64,000 nucleotides of DNA from contig NZ_CP051204.2 of assembly GCF_012516375.2 (NCBI RefSeq), forward strand, positions 7,130,001 to 7,194,000, read 5' to 3'. The translations under genes and the position numbers were made by a program. Below the pieces are notes generated by a model. It was given only the letters and a program-made list of their open reading frames with translations. It was not told the DNA's origin and searched no databases. Positions 26,989-34,505 of this stretch are shown piece after piece (positions within the stretch are counted from its first letter, which is position 1; every line of letters starts with the position of its first letter). Origin of the DNA: Chitinophaga oryzae (GTDB lineage: Bacteria > Bacteroidota > Bacteroidia > Chitinophagales > Chitinophagaceae).

Positions 26989-28050
26989 TTATGGTTTTTT
27001 AACTTTAAGCAGTGTATAGTTGAGCCCCATCTTATCGTTTTCTTCCGCCACTACCAGTCCAGCATCGGTGATGCACTTAAAGAAGTCGTCGGTATGGTAC
27101 ATCTGGCTGTTACCATTGGCCATAGCGGTGAAATACAGGGATGTCTGCTGGAGGCAGAAAGCTGCTGATTTAAACTGCTGGCGGTTCCAGAACGGTTCCA
27201 GGATGTAGATGGTGCCGTTGTCGTTGAGCGCTTCGCGGCAGCGGGAAAGGATGGATACGATTTCCGCTTCGGAGAAGCAGTCGAGGAACTGGCTCATCCA
27301 GATGGCGTCAAAGCCTTTAGGGAAGGGGATCTCTTCATGCAGGATGTTGGCAATATGAAAATGCACGCGGTCGGCCACGCCGGCGTCTTTCATCTTTTGC
27401 TGCGCGATGTTGGCCTGGCCGGGGATATCGAAGATGGTCACTTCCACTTCCGGATCTTTGGCAGTGCAGGCCAGCGCCCATTTACCGGTGTTACCGCCGA
27501 TATCGAGCAGGCGTTTGGGTTTATTTTCGAAAACGATGTCCAGCGCGCCGGGGGTGGCGAGGTCGGAATAGTAGTGATCGAAGTCGAACCAGCTTTTACC
27601 TACGGCCGGCGGCAGCAGCGACAGGCCGGGATAGATGGTGTCCCAGGGGCCCAGTTCTTTCAGCCCTTCCGGTTTACCGTTGCGCAGGCTGTCTTCCAGG
27701 TGATACATGCCTTTATAGCAGATATCCTGGGTAAAGTCCATGTTGATGCGGGTCAGCTGATCGTGCAGGATAAAGTAGCCTGTTTTGGTCAGCGTATATT
27801 TTTTATCGTTCACGATCACCAGTTCCATTCCTAAACCGGCTTCCAGCAATACTCTTACTGCGTAGCGATTCATATTGGTTTTTTCCATTATCTCCTCAAT
27901 GGTGATGCCCGCAGATCCGCTGTCACTCACTGCTTTCAGAATGCCCATGTCGCGCAACGCCCTTGTAGCCTGAAAAGCTATCGGTGCGAAGGCCAGCCAT
28001 AATGCTGCTTCTTTTGCCTGTAATGCTGTTTTCGTTTCCTTGTTAAACAT
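26989..28050 (-). CDS. Class I SAM-dependent O-methyltransferase with N-terminal winged-helix domain
   Basis: 353 residues. Residues 1-120 form the dimerisation/winged-helix domain typical of small-molecule O-methyltransferases (IEEIMEKTNMNRYAVRVLLEAG). The Rossmann domain starts at LLDIGGNTGKWAL, the SAM glycine motif, and continues with VTIFDIPGQ and the late GTIYILEPF strand. Relatives methylate phenolic hydroxyls or carbons of polyketides. In this locus it may methylate the aryl head group of the pigment. It follows a heptamer-repeat palindrome and precedes the halogenase-like gene. Confidence 0.88.
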   Translation of the reverse strand: MFNKETKTALQAKEAALWLAFAPIAFQATRALRDMGILKAVSDSGSAGITIEEIMEKTNMNRYAVRVLLEAGLGMELVIVNDKKYTLTKTGYFILHDQLTRINMDFTQDICYKGMYHLEDSLRNGKPEGLKELGPWDTIYPGLSLLPPAVGKSWFDFDHYYSDLATPGALDIVFENKPKRLLDIGGNTGKWALACTAKDPEVEVTIFDIPGQANIAQQKMKDAGVADRVHFHIANILHEEIPFPKGFDAIWMSQFLDCFSEAEIVSILSRCREALNDNGTIYILEPFWNRQQFKSAAFCLQQTSLYFTAMANGNSQMYHTDDFFKCITDAGLVVAEENDKMGLNYTLLKVKKP

Positions 28051-28056
28051 ATAAAA

Positions 28057-28201
28057 ATTACGAATTACGAATTACGAATTTATGAGTTATGAAATACAAT
28101 CTATCGAATTAAGAACTACAAACTATCATTGAAGGATCAGTTGGCTACTAATCAGCACAAACAGTCCCTCATTCGTAATTCGTAATTCGTAATTCGTAAT
28201 T
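28057..28201. repeat. Inverted heptamer array (AATTACG)n ... (CGTAATT)n
   Basis: Arm 1 at 28057-28080 has three AATTACG units and arm 2 at 28171-28201 has four CGTAATT units, separated by 90 bp. The arms can pair over at least 24 bp. Arm 2 is translated: it encodes the last ten residues (NYELRITNYE) and stop codon of the ketosynthase gene. Confidence 0.88.
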
Positions 28202-29332
28202 GCTGAATATCATGGCTGCGTTGCAACCGCCGAACCCGGACACTGTTTTGAGGAAGTGGCGGGAGGGTTGGTGGCGCAGGGTATTGCTAACGTTGACAGG
28301 CATACTCACACCGGGTGTTTCGTATCCTTTGGTGGGCAGTATAACGCCTGTTTTCATGGCTTTTACACTGATAATGGCTTCCACCAGCCCGGCGGCGCCG
28401 AGGGTATGGCCGTAGTAACCTTTGAGGCTGTTGACCGGCACTGCTGCCAGTCCTGCGTGATGCAGCGCTTTGGCTTCCATTTCATCGTTGTAGAGCGTGG
28501 CGGTGCCGTGTGCCGATACAAACCCGATATCTTCCGGTTGGAGGCCGCTGCCGCTGAGGGCCAGTTGCATAGCCGATGCCAGCTCCAGGCCGGTACGGGA
28601 AGGACCGGAAATATGGTTGGCGTCGTTGCTGATAGCACCGGCGCCCAACAGGATGTCCGCGTTGTGCGGATCTTTGCTGAGGACCATGGTGGCAGCCGCC
28701 TCTCCCAGCGAAACGCCGGTGCGGTTGGCATCGAAAGGCCGGCAGGGTACTGCGCTCACTGCCTGGAACGACTGGAAACCGGACAACACAAAACGGGTGA
28801 GCACATCGGCGCCGGTAACCACCACATGGTCGTATTGCCCCGAAGCGATCAGCCGTTGACCGGTTAATATAGCCACCAGTCCGGATATGCAGGCGCTGCT
28901 GATTACGAGCGGCGTATTGACGGCGCCCAGGCGGGCCGCTATTTTACGCGCCGTTGCGGCAGGTTGCAGCTGCCCGTGCGGCGGCGTTATCCCTTCTTCC
29001 TGCTGTTCCAGCAGTTCTATATTGCCTTTGGTAGTGGAAATAATCAGCCCTGTACGGGGGTCCGACAGCCGGATGGCTGTATGTGACAACGCTTCCGTAA
29101 CGGAAGCGATCACCAGCTGTTCAAATTTCGTATAATCTTCCAGGTGAAGCCCCTGAATAGCTTTCTCCAGCAGCTCATGGGGTATCATAGCGCCATGAAA
29201 AGGTGCAGGGCCATAGTCTTCACGGTCCTGTAAACGGATGCCGCTGTTGCCACGGATGACCTGCTCAAAATTTTCATCCGTATTTACACCCAGCGGTCCA
29301 ACAATATTATCTGCAACTACAAAGACCATCAT
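28169..29332 (-). CDS. Beta-ketoacyl-ACP synthase-like protein with repeat-encoded C-terminus
   Basis: 387 residues. ISSACISG gives a catalytic Cys at 148; SAHGTATLYND and GYYGHTLGAAG supply the two His residues. The fold is KAS I/II-like but shorter than FabF. The natural C-terminal end is expected near AAMIFS; the last residues NYELRITNYE are encoded by tandem AATTACG units, and the stop codon TGA also lies at the array end. This is the third KS-type protein counted from the operon end. It may make the starter or act on a different chain. ATG 29329 is an alternative start. Confidence 0.87.
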   Translation of the reverse strand: MMVFVVADNIVGPLGVNTDENFEQVIRGNSGIRLQDREDYGPAPFHGAMIPHELLEKAIQGLHLEDYTKFEQLVIASVTEALSHTAIRLSDPRTGLIISTTKGNIELLEQQEEGITPPHGQLQPAATARKIAARLGAVNTPLVISSACISGLVAILTGQRLIASGQYDHVVVTGADVLTRFVLSGFQSFQAVSAVPCRPFDANRTGVSLGEAAATMVLSKDPHNADILLGAGAISNDANHISGPSRTGLELASAMQLALSGSGLQPEDIGFVSAHGTATLYNDEMEAKALHHAGLAAVPVNSLKGYYGHTLGAAGLVEAIISVKAMKTGVILPTKGYETPGVSMPVNVSNTLRHQPSRHFLKTVSGFGGCNAAMIFSNYELRITNYE

Positions 29333-29339
29333 CCATTAT

Positions 29340-29768
29340 CTATAGGTGGTTATACAAGTATCTTTTTTTCCAATCGCTGAAGAATGCCGGGGTGGTCAGC
29401 TGCAGCAGCTCGGTCTCTTTGTCCAGGAAAACCTGCACGGAGGAGCCTTTGGCGATGATTTCACCGGTAGCGGGATTGGAAAGCACGTACTCAAATCTGA
29501 TCTTTGCCGCGAGGTCGTCCACGAAGGTAGTTTCCACCTTTACACGGTCGCCATAACGCAACGGACGTTTATAGTCGCACTGTATATTCACCACCGGCGC
29601 TGTAAATCCGGCATTAAAAATATCCAGGTAACGTAAAGCATACTTTTCACCGAAAGCCTCTCTCCCGTCTTCAAAATACCGCACATAGTGGCCATGCCAG
29701 ACTATGCTCAGTGAATCCACTTCATTAAACTTCACCGGAAATTCGGTGCATTCGGTTATGGCGTCCAT
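29340..29768 (-). CDS. Acyl-CoA/ACP thioesterase, 4HBT hotdog family
   Basis: 142 residues. FNEVDSLSIVWHGHYVRYFEDGREAF is the YbgC/FadM-like 4-hydroxybenzoyl-CoA thioesterase signature, with Asp-x-x-x-x-x-x-His spacing of the active-site helix. Such enzymes hydrolyse acyl-CoA or acyl-ACP. It lies 7 bp upstream of the KS gene in the pigment operon and could release the finished polyene acid or clear stalled intermediates; ApeK-like thioesterases are regular members of aryl-polyene loci. Confidence 0.88.
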   Translation of the reverse strand: MDAITECTEFPVKFNEVDSLSIVWHGHYVRYFEDGREAFGEKYALRYLDIFNAGFTAPVVNIQCDYKRPLRYGDRVKVETTFVDDLAAKIRFEYVLSNPATGEIIAKGSSVQVFLDKETELLQLTTPAFFSDWKKRYLYNHL

Positions 29769-29783
29769 ATCAAGCTATTTTCG

Positions 29784-29895
29784 GATTTTTTGATTTACAA
29801 TTTTTTGATTTCGGGCTTATAAAAAGCGAATAAAAAATCACTTTGTTCTTCTCTCTTATCAATCCCGAAATCAAAAAGTCGTAAATCAAAAAATC
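29784..29895. repeat. Palindrome of TTTTTTGATTTACGA-type repeats
   Basis: Arms 29784-29815 and 29864-29895 (32 bp each) pair with only two mismatches and flank a 48-bp centre. Each arm contains two units of GATTTTTTGATTT(A/C). It fills nearly the whole gap between the thioesterase start and the stop of the next upstream gene (29906). Confidence 0.88.
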
Positions 29896-29905
29896 TCTAA
29901 ATGGT

Positions 29906-30631
29906 TTATCCTTTCTTCTTCGGCGTTTTTTTGGCTTTTTCTTCTTTAGCCACGGCCGTTTTAGTGTCTTTCTTAGGTGCTACCGGCACTTCTTCCACAG
30001 GATCTTTCGCGTCGGCGTATTTTTCTTTCAGTTTTTTATAGTCGATGTGTTCCAGCACTTTGTGCACGGTGTAAGCCCAGTAATTGCGGAAGCCAAAGCC
30101 CTGTGCCTTACCGGTCATGCGTTCTGTCATCAGCACGTTGCGGGTGTCCATATCCACTACGGTAACGTACATGGCGGCTTCTTTCTCTGTTTTGCTCATC
30201 GCTTCCATGACAAACAGCACGCCGATGCCTTTTTTATCGCCGAATTTGTAGCCTTTCACCAGTTTGGTGATGTCTTCCGGCTTTAAGCGATTGTAGTCAG
30301 CGCTATTTTCCGACTTCATTTGGTCGACGTTGATGCCAGCGTTCCGCGCATTGGTTTCACTGAGGTCGAACTCTACGCTGGAGCGGTGGAAAGCGCCTTT
30401 CACATCGTATTTTTTGGGCTCATTTCTGATGACGTCGTTGATACCGGCGAAGTGGCGGTTGATGTCGCTGGCGGCAGCGTCACCCAGCAGGCGTGCCTGA
30501 GTGAAATCCACCCCCAGCCAGGTAAACGGCGTCTCTGTATTTTCCAGAAAGTTTTTCAGTTTCTGGGCGTGCATTGTCCCGATAAAGCAGCTACAGATAA
30601 GGATGGTCAGGGTAAAAACTTTACGGATCAT
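29906..30631 (-). CDS. Exported hypothetical protein of the pigment cluster
   Basis: 241 residues with a signal peptide ending MHAQ (about residue 22). The mature part has no motif I recognise: a conserved-looking NTETPFTWLGVDFTQARLLGD, a YVTVVDMDTRNVLMTERMTG strand pair, and GFGFRNYWAYTVHKVLEHI near 185. The last 40 residues are Lys-, Pro- and Glu-rich and probably disordered. Small exported proteins of this type are found in flexirubin loci. It is likely periplasmic; a role in pigment delivery is a guess from position only. Its start is 8 bp after the dehydratase gene. Confidence 0.75.
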   Translation of the reverse strand: MIRKVFTLTILICSCFIGTMHAQKLKNFLENTETPFTWLGVDFTQARLLGDAAASDINRHFAGINDVIRNEPKKYDVKGAFHRSSVEFDLSETNARNAGINVDQMKSENSADYNRLKPEDITKLVKGYKFGDKKGIGVLFVMEAMSKTEKEAAMYVTVVDMDTRNVLMTERMTGKAQGFGFRNYWAYTVHKVLEHIDYKKLKEKYADAKDPVEEVPVAPKKDTKTAVAKEEKAKKTPKKKG

Positions 30632-30639
30632 AACTTATT

Positions 30640-31068
30640 TTATTTATTAAGGGGGTTGATGAAAATTTTCATTTCACATTGTGCCATCACTCTGCCGTCG
30701 TACATCACTTTCCCGGTCACCATGGTCGCATTAAATACTTCTCCTCCTATCTCCGTGGTGGTTTCGATGGTCTGCCCGGCGGGTGGCAGTTCTAATATTT
30801 CCAGGTTATTCACCGCACCGATAAAGCCCAGCGGAACGGGGCTGTTTTCCTGTTTGGCGATGTAGCCGATGCGTGCGGCGGCGGTCTGGGCTATATTTTC
30901 CATGAGGCCCGGAGGCATGAGCACTCCGTTTTCCACAAATACGTTATCGGGTGCTATATGCAGGGCGGTACGGGTTTTCGGGCCGTCCACTTCCAGGATG
31001 CCACTGATCATGACAATCGGTGTGCGCTGGGGGATGTAAGCAGTAATATCGTCTGAATGAATGAACAT
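30640..31068 (-). CDS. ApeP/FabZ-like hotdog dehydratase subunit with Glu but no His
   Basis: 142 residues from ATG 31068; a GTG at 31074 adds two. Residues 10-20 read AYIPQRTPIVM where ApeP-like dehydratases usually have PHRxPM, so the conserved His is replaced by Gln14. The helix LMENIAQTAAARIGY keeps the catalytic-type Glu57. Together with the His-only protein at 20023-20385 the two would supply one full His/Glu set, which fits a heterodimeric dehydratase as in aryl-polyene synthesis. It is encoded after the acyltransferase gene with a short A/T-rich gap. Confidence 0.85.
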   Translation of the reverse strand: MFIHSDDITAYIPQRTPIVMISGILEVDGPKTRTALHIAPDNVFVENGVLMPPGLMENIAQTAAARIGYIAKQENSPVPLGFIGAVNNLEILELPPAGQTIETTTEIGGEVFNATMVTGKVMYDGRVMAQCEMKIFINPLNK

Positions 31069-31144
31069 CTGCACAAGTTATTATTTATAGACAAAACACG
31101 AAATAAATTGAATTCCGCGACATTATTAAGCGTAAAAACACGGA

Positions 31145-32020
31145 TTATTCCCAAAAATCATAATAGTTGAACCATTGTTCCGGGTAACGGTGGATTTTTT
31201 CCTCCAGTAAAACCGTGAAGTCTGCCACGGCTGTTTCGATACCCTGCTGACGGCGGCCATGGTAGGTGCGTGGCTCCGTTGCATAAAAATGATAATGGGT
31301 GGCCGTTTCCTTGAAAGCAAACACCACGCACACGGGTACCCGGAAAGTGGCGGCCAGCAGGAAAGGGCCCATAGGGAAGCGGGCATCATGGCCCAGCAGC
31401 GGGGCCGTCACTGTTTTATTGCCCGGCAGGAAACGGTCTGCGTGCATACATACCAGCTCCTGGTTGCTCAGGGCTTCGTTGATGGCGTAGATATGCGACA
31501 GGTCGTCCTTGATCACGATGATGTTCACATTCCGGTCTCCGGTCACGGAAGACAGGTATTCCTTGATACGCTGGTGCTCCCCATCGAACATGACAATATT
31601 GATACGGGTCTGCAGCCGTTTAAACAGGTGTCCGGCCACTTCCCAGTTGCCCAGGTGGGCGCTCAGCATAATACCGCCGCGCCCTCCGGCCACCATCCCG
31701 CGCAGGTGATGTTCACCGTCAAAATCGAAGGTAAACTTGTTGGCCATATCCGCCATCACGACGATCTTGTCGATCAGCGTCTGACCGAATATGTAATAGT
31801 TACGGTACAGGCTGCGTAAGGACTTCCACCTGCCATAGCCTATTTTGGTATGAAAGTATTGATAGATGGGTTTGGAAGAGCTCCAGGAAAATAAAAAGTA
31901 ATAAAAAGCGACAAATCTCAACAGAAAATAAGCAGGGTAAACACCTCCATACCGTAATATGAAAATAAAAATACTGTAACCCAGCTTATTTCCCTTCGAC
32001 TTTCCCTGCCAGGATGGCAT
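31145..32020 (-). CDS. LpxL/HtrB-like lysophospholipid/lauroyl acyltransferase
   Basis: 291 residues with a membrane-associated N-terminus (helices about 12-45). SAHLGNWEVAG holds the HX4E catalytic motif of the lipid A late-acyltransferase family, and VCMHADRFLPGNKTV the second block. Family members transfer an acyl chain from ACP to a lipid. In flexirubin/aryl-polyene loci this enzyme is thought to attach the polyene to a lipid or glycerol-like acceptor. Its start codon overlaps the stop of the ACP gene (TAATG), so the two are translationally coupled and probably partners. Confidence 0.88.
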   Translation of the reverse strand: MPSWQGKSKGNKLGYSIFIFILRYGGVYPAYFLLRFVAFYYFLFSWSSSKPIYQYFHTKIGYGRWKSLRSLYRNYYIFGQTLIDKIVVMADMANKFTFDFDGEHHLRGMVAGGRGGIMLSAHLGNWEVAGHLFKRLQTRINIVMFDGEHQRIKEYLSSVTGDRNVNIIVIKDDLSHIYAINEALSNQELVCMHADRFLPGNKTVTAPLLGHDARFPMGPFLLAATFRVPVCVVFAFKETATHYHFYATEPRTYHGRRQQGIETAVADFTVLLEEKIHRYPEQWFNYYDFWE

Positions 32021-32277
32021 TATACCAGTTCTTTTTGTTGAACACGAGCCGTTACATAATCGTAGAAATCCTGGAAGGTAACGATAGACTGGAAGTCTTC
32101 CGGTTTTACTTTAAAACCGAAATTATCTTCTATCACCACCACCATGTCAATATAATCCAGGCTGTCGAGATCCAGCGTAGATTTGAGGTTAGCTTCAGGT
32201 TTAATGTCCGTGGGGTTCGCTTCAAACTCCTCCACCAGAAACTTGTTCGTAACAGTTATTATTTCCTTGATATCCAT
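32020..32277 (-). CDS. Second acyl carrier protein
   Basis: 85 residues. LKSTLDLDSLDYIDMVVVIED puts the phosphopantetheine Ser at residue 39. The sequence differs clearly from the first ACP (acidic helix 2, YIDMVVVIEDNFGF), suggesting different partners: this one is joined to the acyltransferase gene by a one-base stop/start overlap and lies after the FabF-like KS. A 190-bp gap with a palindromic repeat precedes it. Confidence 0.93.
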   Translation of the reverse strand: MDIKEIITVTNKFLVEEFEANPTDIKPEANLKSTLDLDSLDYIDMVVVIEDNFGFKVKPEDFQSIVTFQDFYDYVTARVQQKELV

Positions 32278-32375
32278 AAATGTGCGAATCAGATATAGGT
32301 CGTTTTAAAATAATTTATAGCGGTTAATCTTACCCAATCCTGATTTTATCCTTCAAAGTTAAAACATTTACAGAA

Positions 32376-32468
32376 TTTGGCTATTTGGTTATTTCGTTAT
32401 TTGGTCATTTTCAGCCGTACGGCCCCATTTACATCATCAAATAATTCAATAACAAAATATCCAAATCC
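32376..32468. repeat. Imperfect palindrome of TTTGGTTATTT-type repeats
   Basis: Arms 32376-32404 (units of ATTTGG(C/T)TATTTCG) and 32437-32468 pair imperfectly around the GC-richer centre CAGCCGTACGGCCCC. Arm 2 abuts the TAG stop codon (32468-32470) of the ketosynthase gene. Confidence 0.75.
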
Positions 32469-33694
32469 TATATTCCGGTCCATTTCCTGACAATGAGGGA
32501 CGAGTTGGTACCTCCAAAGCCGAAAGAGTTGGACAAAAATATATTAAATTTTTTATCAATTGTCTTAGTAGCGATATTCAGTTTGGCCGCATCCCCGTCC
32601 GGGTTTTCCAGATTGATGTTGGGGGCGATAAAATCGTTTTGCATCATCAGCATGGAGTAAACAATTTCGCTGGCGCCGGCCATCCAGCATTCATGGCCTG
32701 TCATGGATTTGGTGGAGCTGACGTAGGGATTGGAGGCGCCAAACACCTGGTAGATGGCGCTGGCCTCACTGGCGTCTCCGGCCGGAGTGGACGTTGCGTG
32801 CGCGTTGATATAACCGATATCGGCTGCTTTCAGGCCGGCATCCTGCAGGGCGATTTGCAGGGAACGCACGGGTCCGTCCACAGTGGGGTTGGAGATATGG
32901 CTGCCATTGGAGGAGAACCCGTAGCCCATTACTTCGCCGAGGATGGTAGCGCCTCTGCGCTGGGCGGATTCCAGGCTTTCCAGGATCACGGTAGCGGCGC
33001 CGCCGCTGGGCACCAGGCCGTCGCGGTCGCGGTCGAAAGGCCGGGAAGCACGGGTGGGGTCGTTTTCGCGGACGGAGAACGCGGCGATGGCGTCGAAATT
33101 ACCCATGGCGTACACATTCACTTCCTGTGCGCCGCCACAGATTACCGCGTCCTGCATGCCGTTGCGGATAAACATATAGCCGAGGCCGATAGCATGGGAA
33201 CCGCTGGCGCAGGCTGCGCTCACGGTGAAGTTAACGCCCCGCAGCTTAAAAATAGTAGCCAGGTTCATGTTCACGGTGGAGTTCATGGTCTGGAACACCG
33301 AGCCGGAACCTACCAGCATGGTGTCTTTCTTCTCGCGCATGATATCATTCGCCTCCACTACCGGTTTGGCCGAGCTGTCGTTGCCGTACAACAGGCCCAC
33401 CGGGGTTTGGTCGATATAGTCCTGGTCCATTCCCGCCTGGGCAAGTGCCTCACGGGTGGCCATATACGCAAATTCTGCCTGTTCGGGCATCATCAGCCTG
33501 GCGCGGCGGTCCAGCAGCCCTTTCAGTTCAGGGCGCTCCAGGTAGCCGGTCAGGCCGGAACGGTAGCCGAATGCCTTACGCTCCTGGTCCAGTACAATAC
33601 CGGATTTGCCCTTATACAATGAATCCCTTACCTCCTGCATATCTTTACCAATGCAGGAGTAGATTCCCATTCCAGTGATCACGACTCGGTTCAT
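32468..33694 (-). CDS. Beta-ketoacyl-ACP synthase, FabF-like
   Basis: 408 residues, normal FabF length. TVSAACASGSHAIG gives the catalytic Cys162, NAHATSTPAGDA and STKSMTGHECWMAGAS the two His residues. The fold and triad are complete. It is the third gene of the operon after TAL and FabG, so it may do the first elongations on the coumaroyl starter; this order-based reading is inference. The stop codon is immediately followed by a repeat arm. Confidence 0.93.
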   Translation of the reverse strand: MNRVVITGMGIYSCIGKDMQEVRDSLYKGKSGIVLDQERKAFGYRSGLTGYLERPELKGLLDRRARLMMPEQAEFAYMATREALAQAGMDQDYIDQTPVGLLYGNDSSAKPVVEANDIMREKKDTMLVGSGSVFQTMNSTVNMNLATIFKLRGVNFTVSAACASGSHAIGLGYMFIRNGMQDAVICGGAQEVNVYAMGNFDAIAAFSVRENDPTRASRPFDRDRDGLVPSGGAATVILESLESAQRRGATILGEVMGYGFSSNGSHISNPTVDGPVRSLQIALQDAGLKAADIGYINAHATSTPAGDASEASAIYQVFGASNPYVSSTKSMTGHECWMAGASEIVYSMLMMQNDFIAPNINLENPDGDAAKLNIATKTIDKKFNIFLSNSFGFGGTNSSLIVRKWTGI

Positions 33695-33707
33695 GTATAA
33701 ACTGCTT

Positions 33708-34439
33708 TTAAGTATGGAGACCGCCGTTGATGTTGAGCACCTCTCCTGTGATGTAACCGGCGGCTTTGGACGACAGGAAGGCTACGGCTTCCGCCACCTC
33801 TTCGGGGGTGCCGAAGCGGTTCATGGGCACCTGTGCGGCCAGCTCCTTTTCGTTCAGCTCAGCGGTCATATCTGTTTTGATAAAGCCGGGCGCAATGGCA
33901 TTCACGGTAACGCCCCTTTTGGCCACTTCCTGCGCCAGCGCTTTGGTAGCGCCAATCACACCTGCCTTGGCGGCGGAGTAGTTGGTTTGCCCCGGAAGCC
34001 CTTTAATACCGGAGAGTGACACCATGTTGATAATACGGCCATAACGCTTCAACAGCATCGCATTCAGCACCTGTTTGGTGACGTGATAGAAGCCGTTCAG
34101 GCTGATATTCAATACATTATTCCATTGTGCTTCGGCCATCCAGAACATCAGGGAGTCTTCCCGGACGCCTGCATTGTTCACCAGTACTTCAATGTGATGC
34201 TGGTCTTTGTTTTGCTCTATCCATCCGCCCAGTACGGTCTGCACTTCGGCGGCATCTCCCACATTGAACTGCAACAGTTCGCCACTGCTGCCTTTGGCCT
34301 TCACCGCCTCCAGGGTGTCCTGTGCGGCGGCTTCATTGCCTTTATAATTGATCAGGACATGATATCCCAATTCTGCCATTTTAATACATACTGCCCTGCC
34401 TATACCGCGGGAGCCTCCTGTAATCAAGGCACTCTTCAT
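33708..34439 (-). CDS. fabG: 3-oxoacyl-ACP reductase, FabG-type short-chain dehydrogenase
   Basis: 243 residues. TGGSRGIG is the NADP(H) glycine motif; NNAG, Ser141, Tyr154 and Lys158 (NYSAAKAG) form the SDR catalytic set; the end DVLNINGG-type tail (VLNINGGLHT) is typical of FabG. It reduces 3-oxoacyl-ACP to 3-hydroxyacyl-ACP, which the two dehydratase subunits would then convert to enoyl-ACP. No enoyl reductase is encoded in the locus, as expected for making a conjugated polyene. Confidence 0.93.
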   Translation of the reverse strand: MKSALITGGSRGIGRAVCIKMAELGYHVLINYKGNEAAAQDTLEAVKAKGSSGELLQFNVGDAAEVQTVLGGWIEQNKDQHHIEVLVNNAGVREDSLMFWMAEAQWNNVLNISLNGFYHVTKQVLNAMLLKRYGRIINMVSLSGIKGLPGQTNYSAAKAGVIGATKALAQEVAKRGVTVNAIAPGFIKTDMTAELNEKELAAQVPMNRFGTPEEVAEAVAFLSSKAAGYITGEVLNINGGLHT

Positions 34440-34441
34440 GA

Positions 34442-34470
34442 AATTACGAATTACGGATTACGAATTACGA
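34442..34470. repeat. AATTACG heptamer tandem repeat
   Basis: Four units with one variant (GGATTACG) directly upstream of the FabG start codon. Single arm; the remaining gap to the TAL stop carries a short run of pyrimidines and purines with no pairing partner. Confidence 0.85.
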
Positions 34471-34505
34471 CCAGCCACATTTGTTTTTCCTTCCTGAGGG
34501 GGAAA

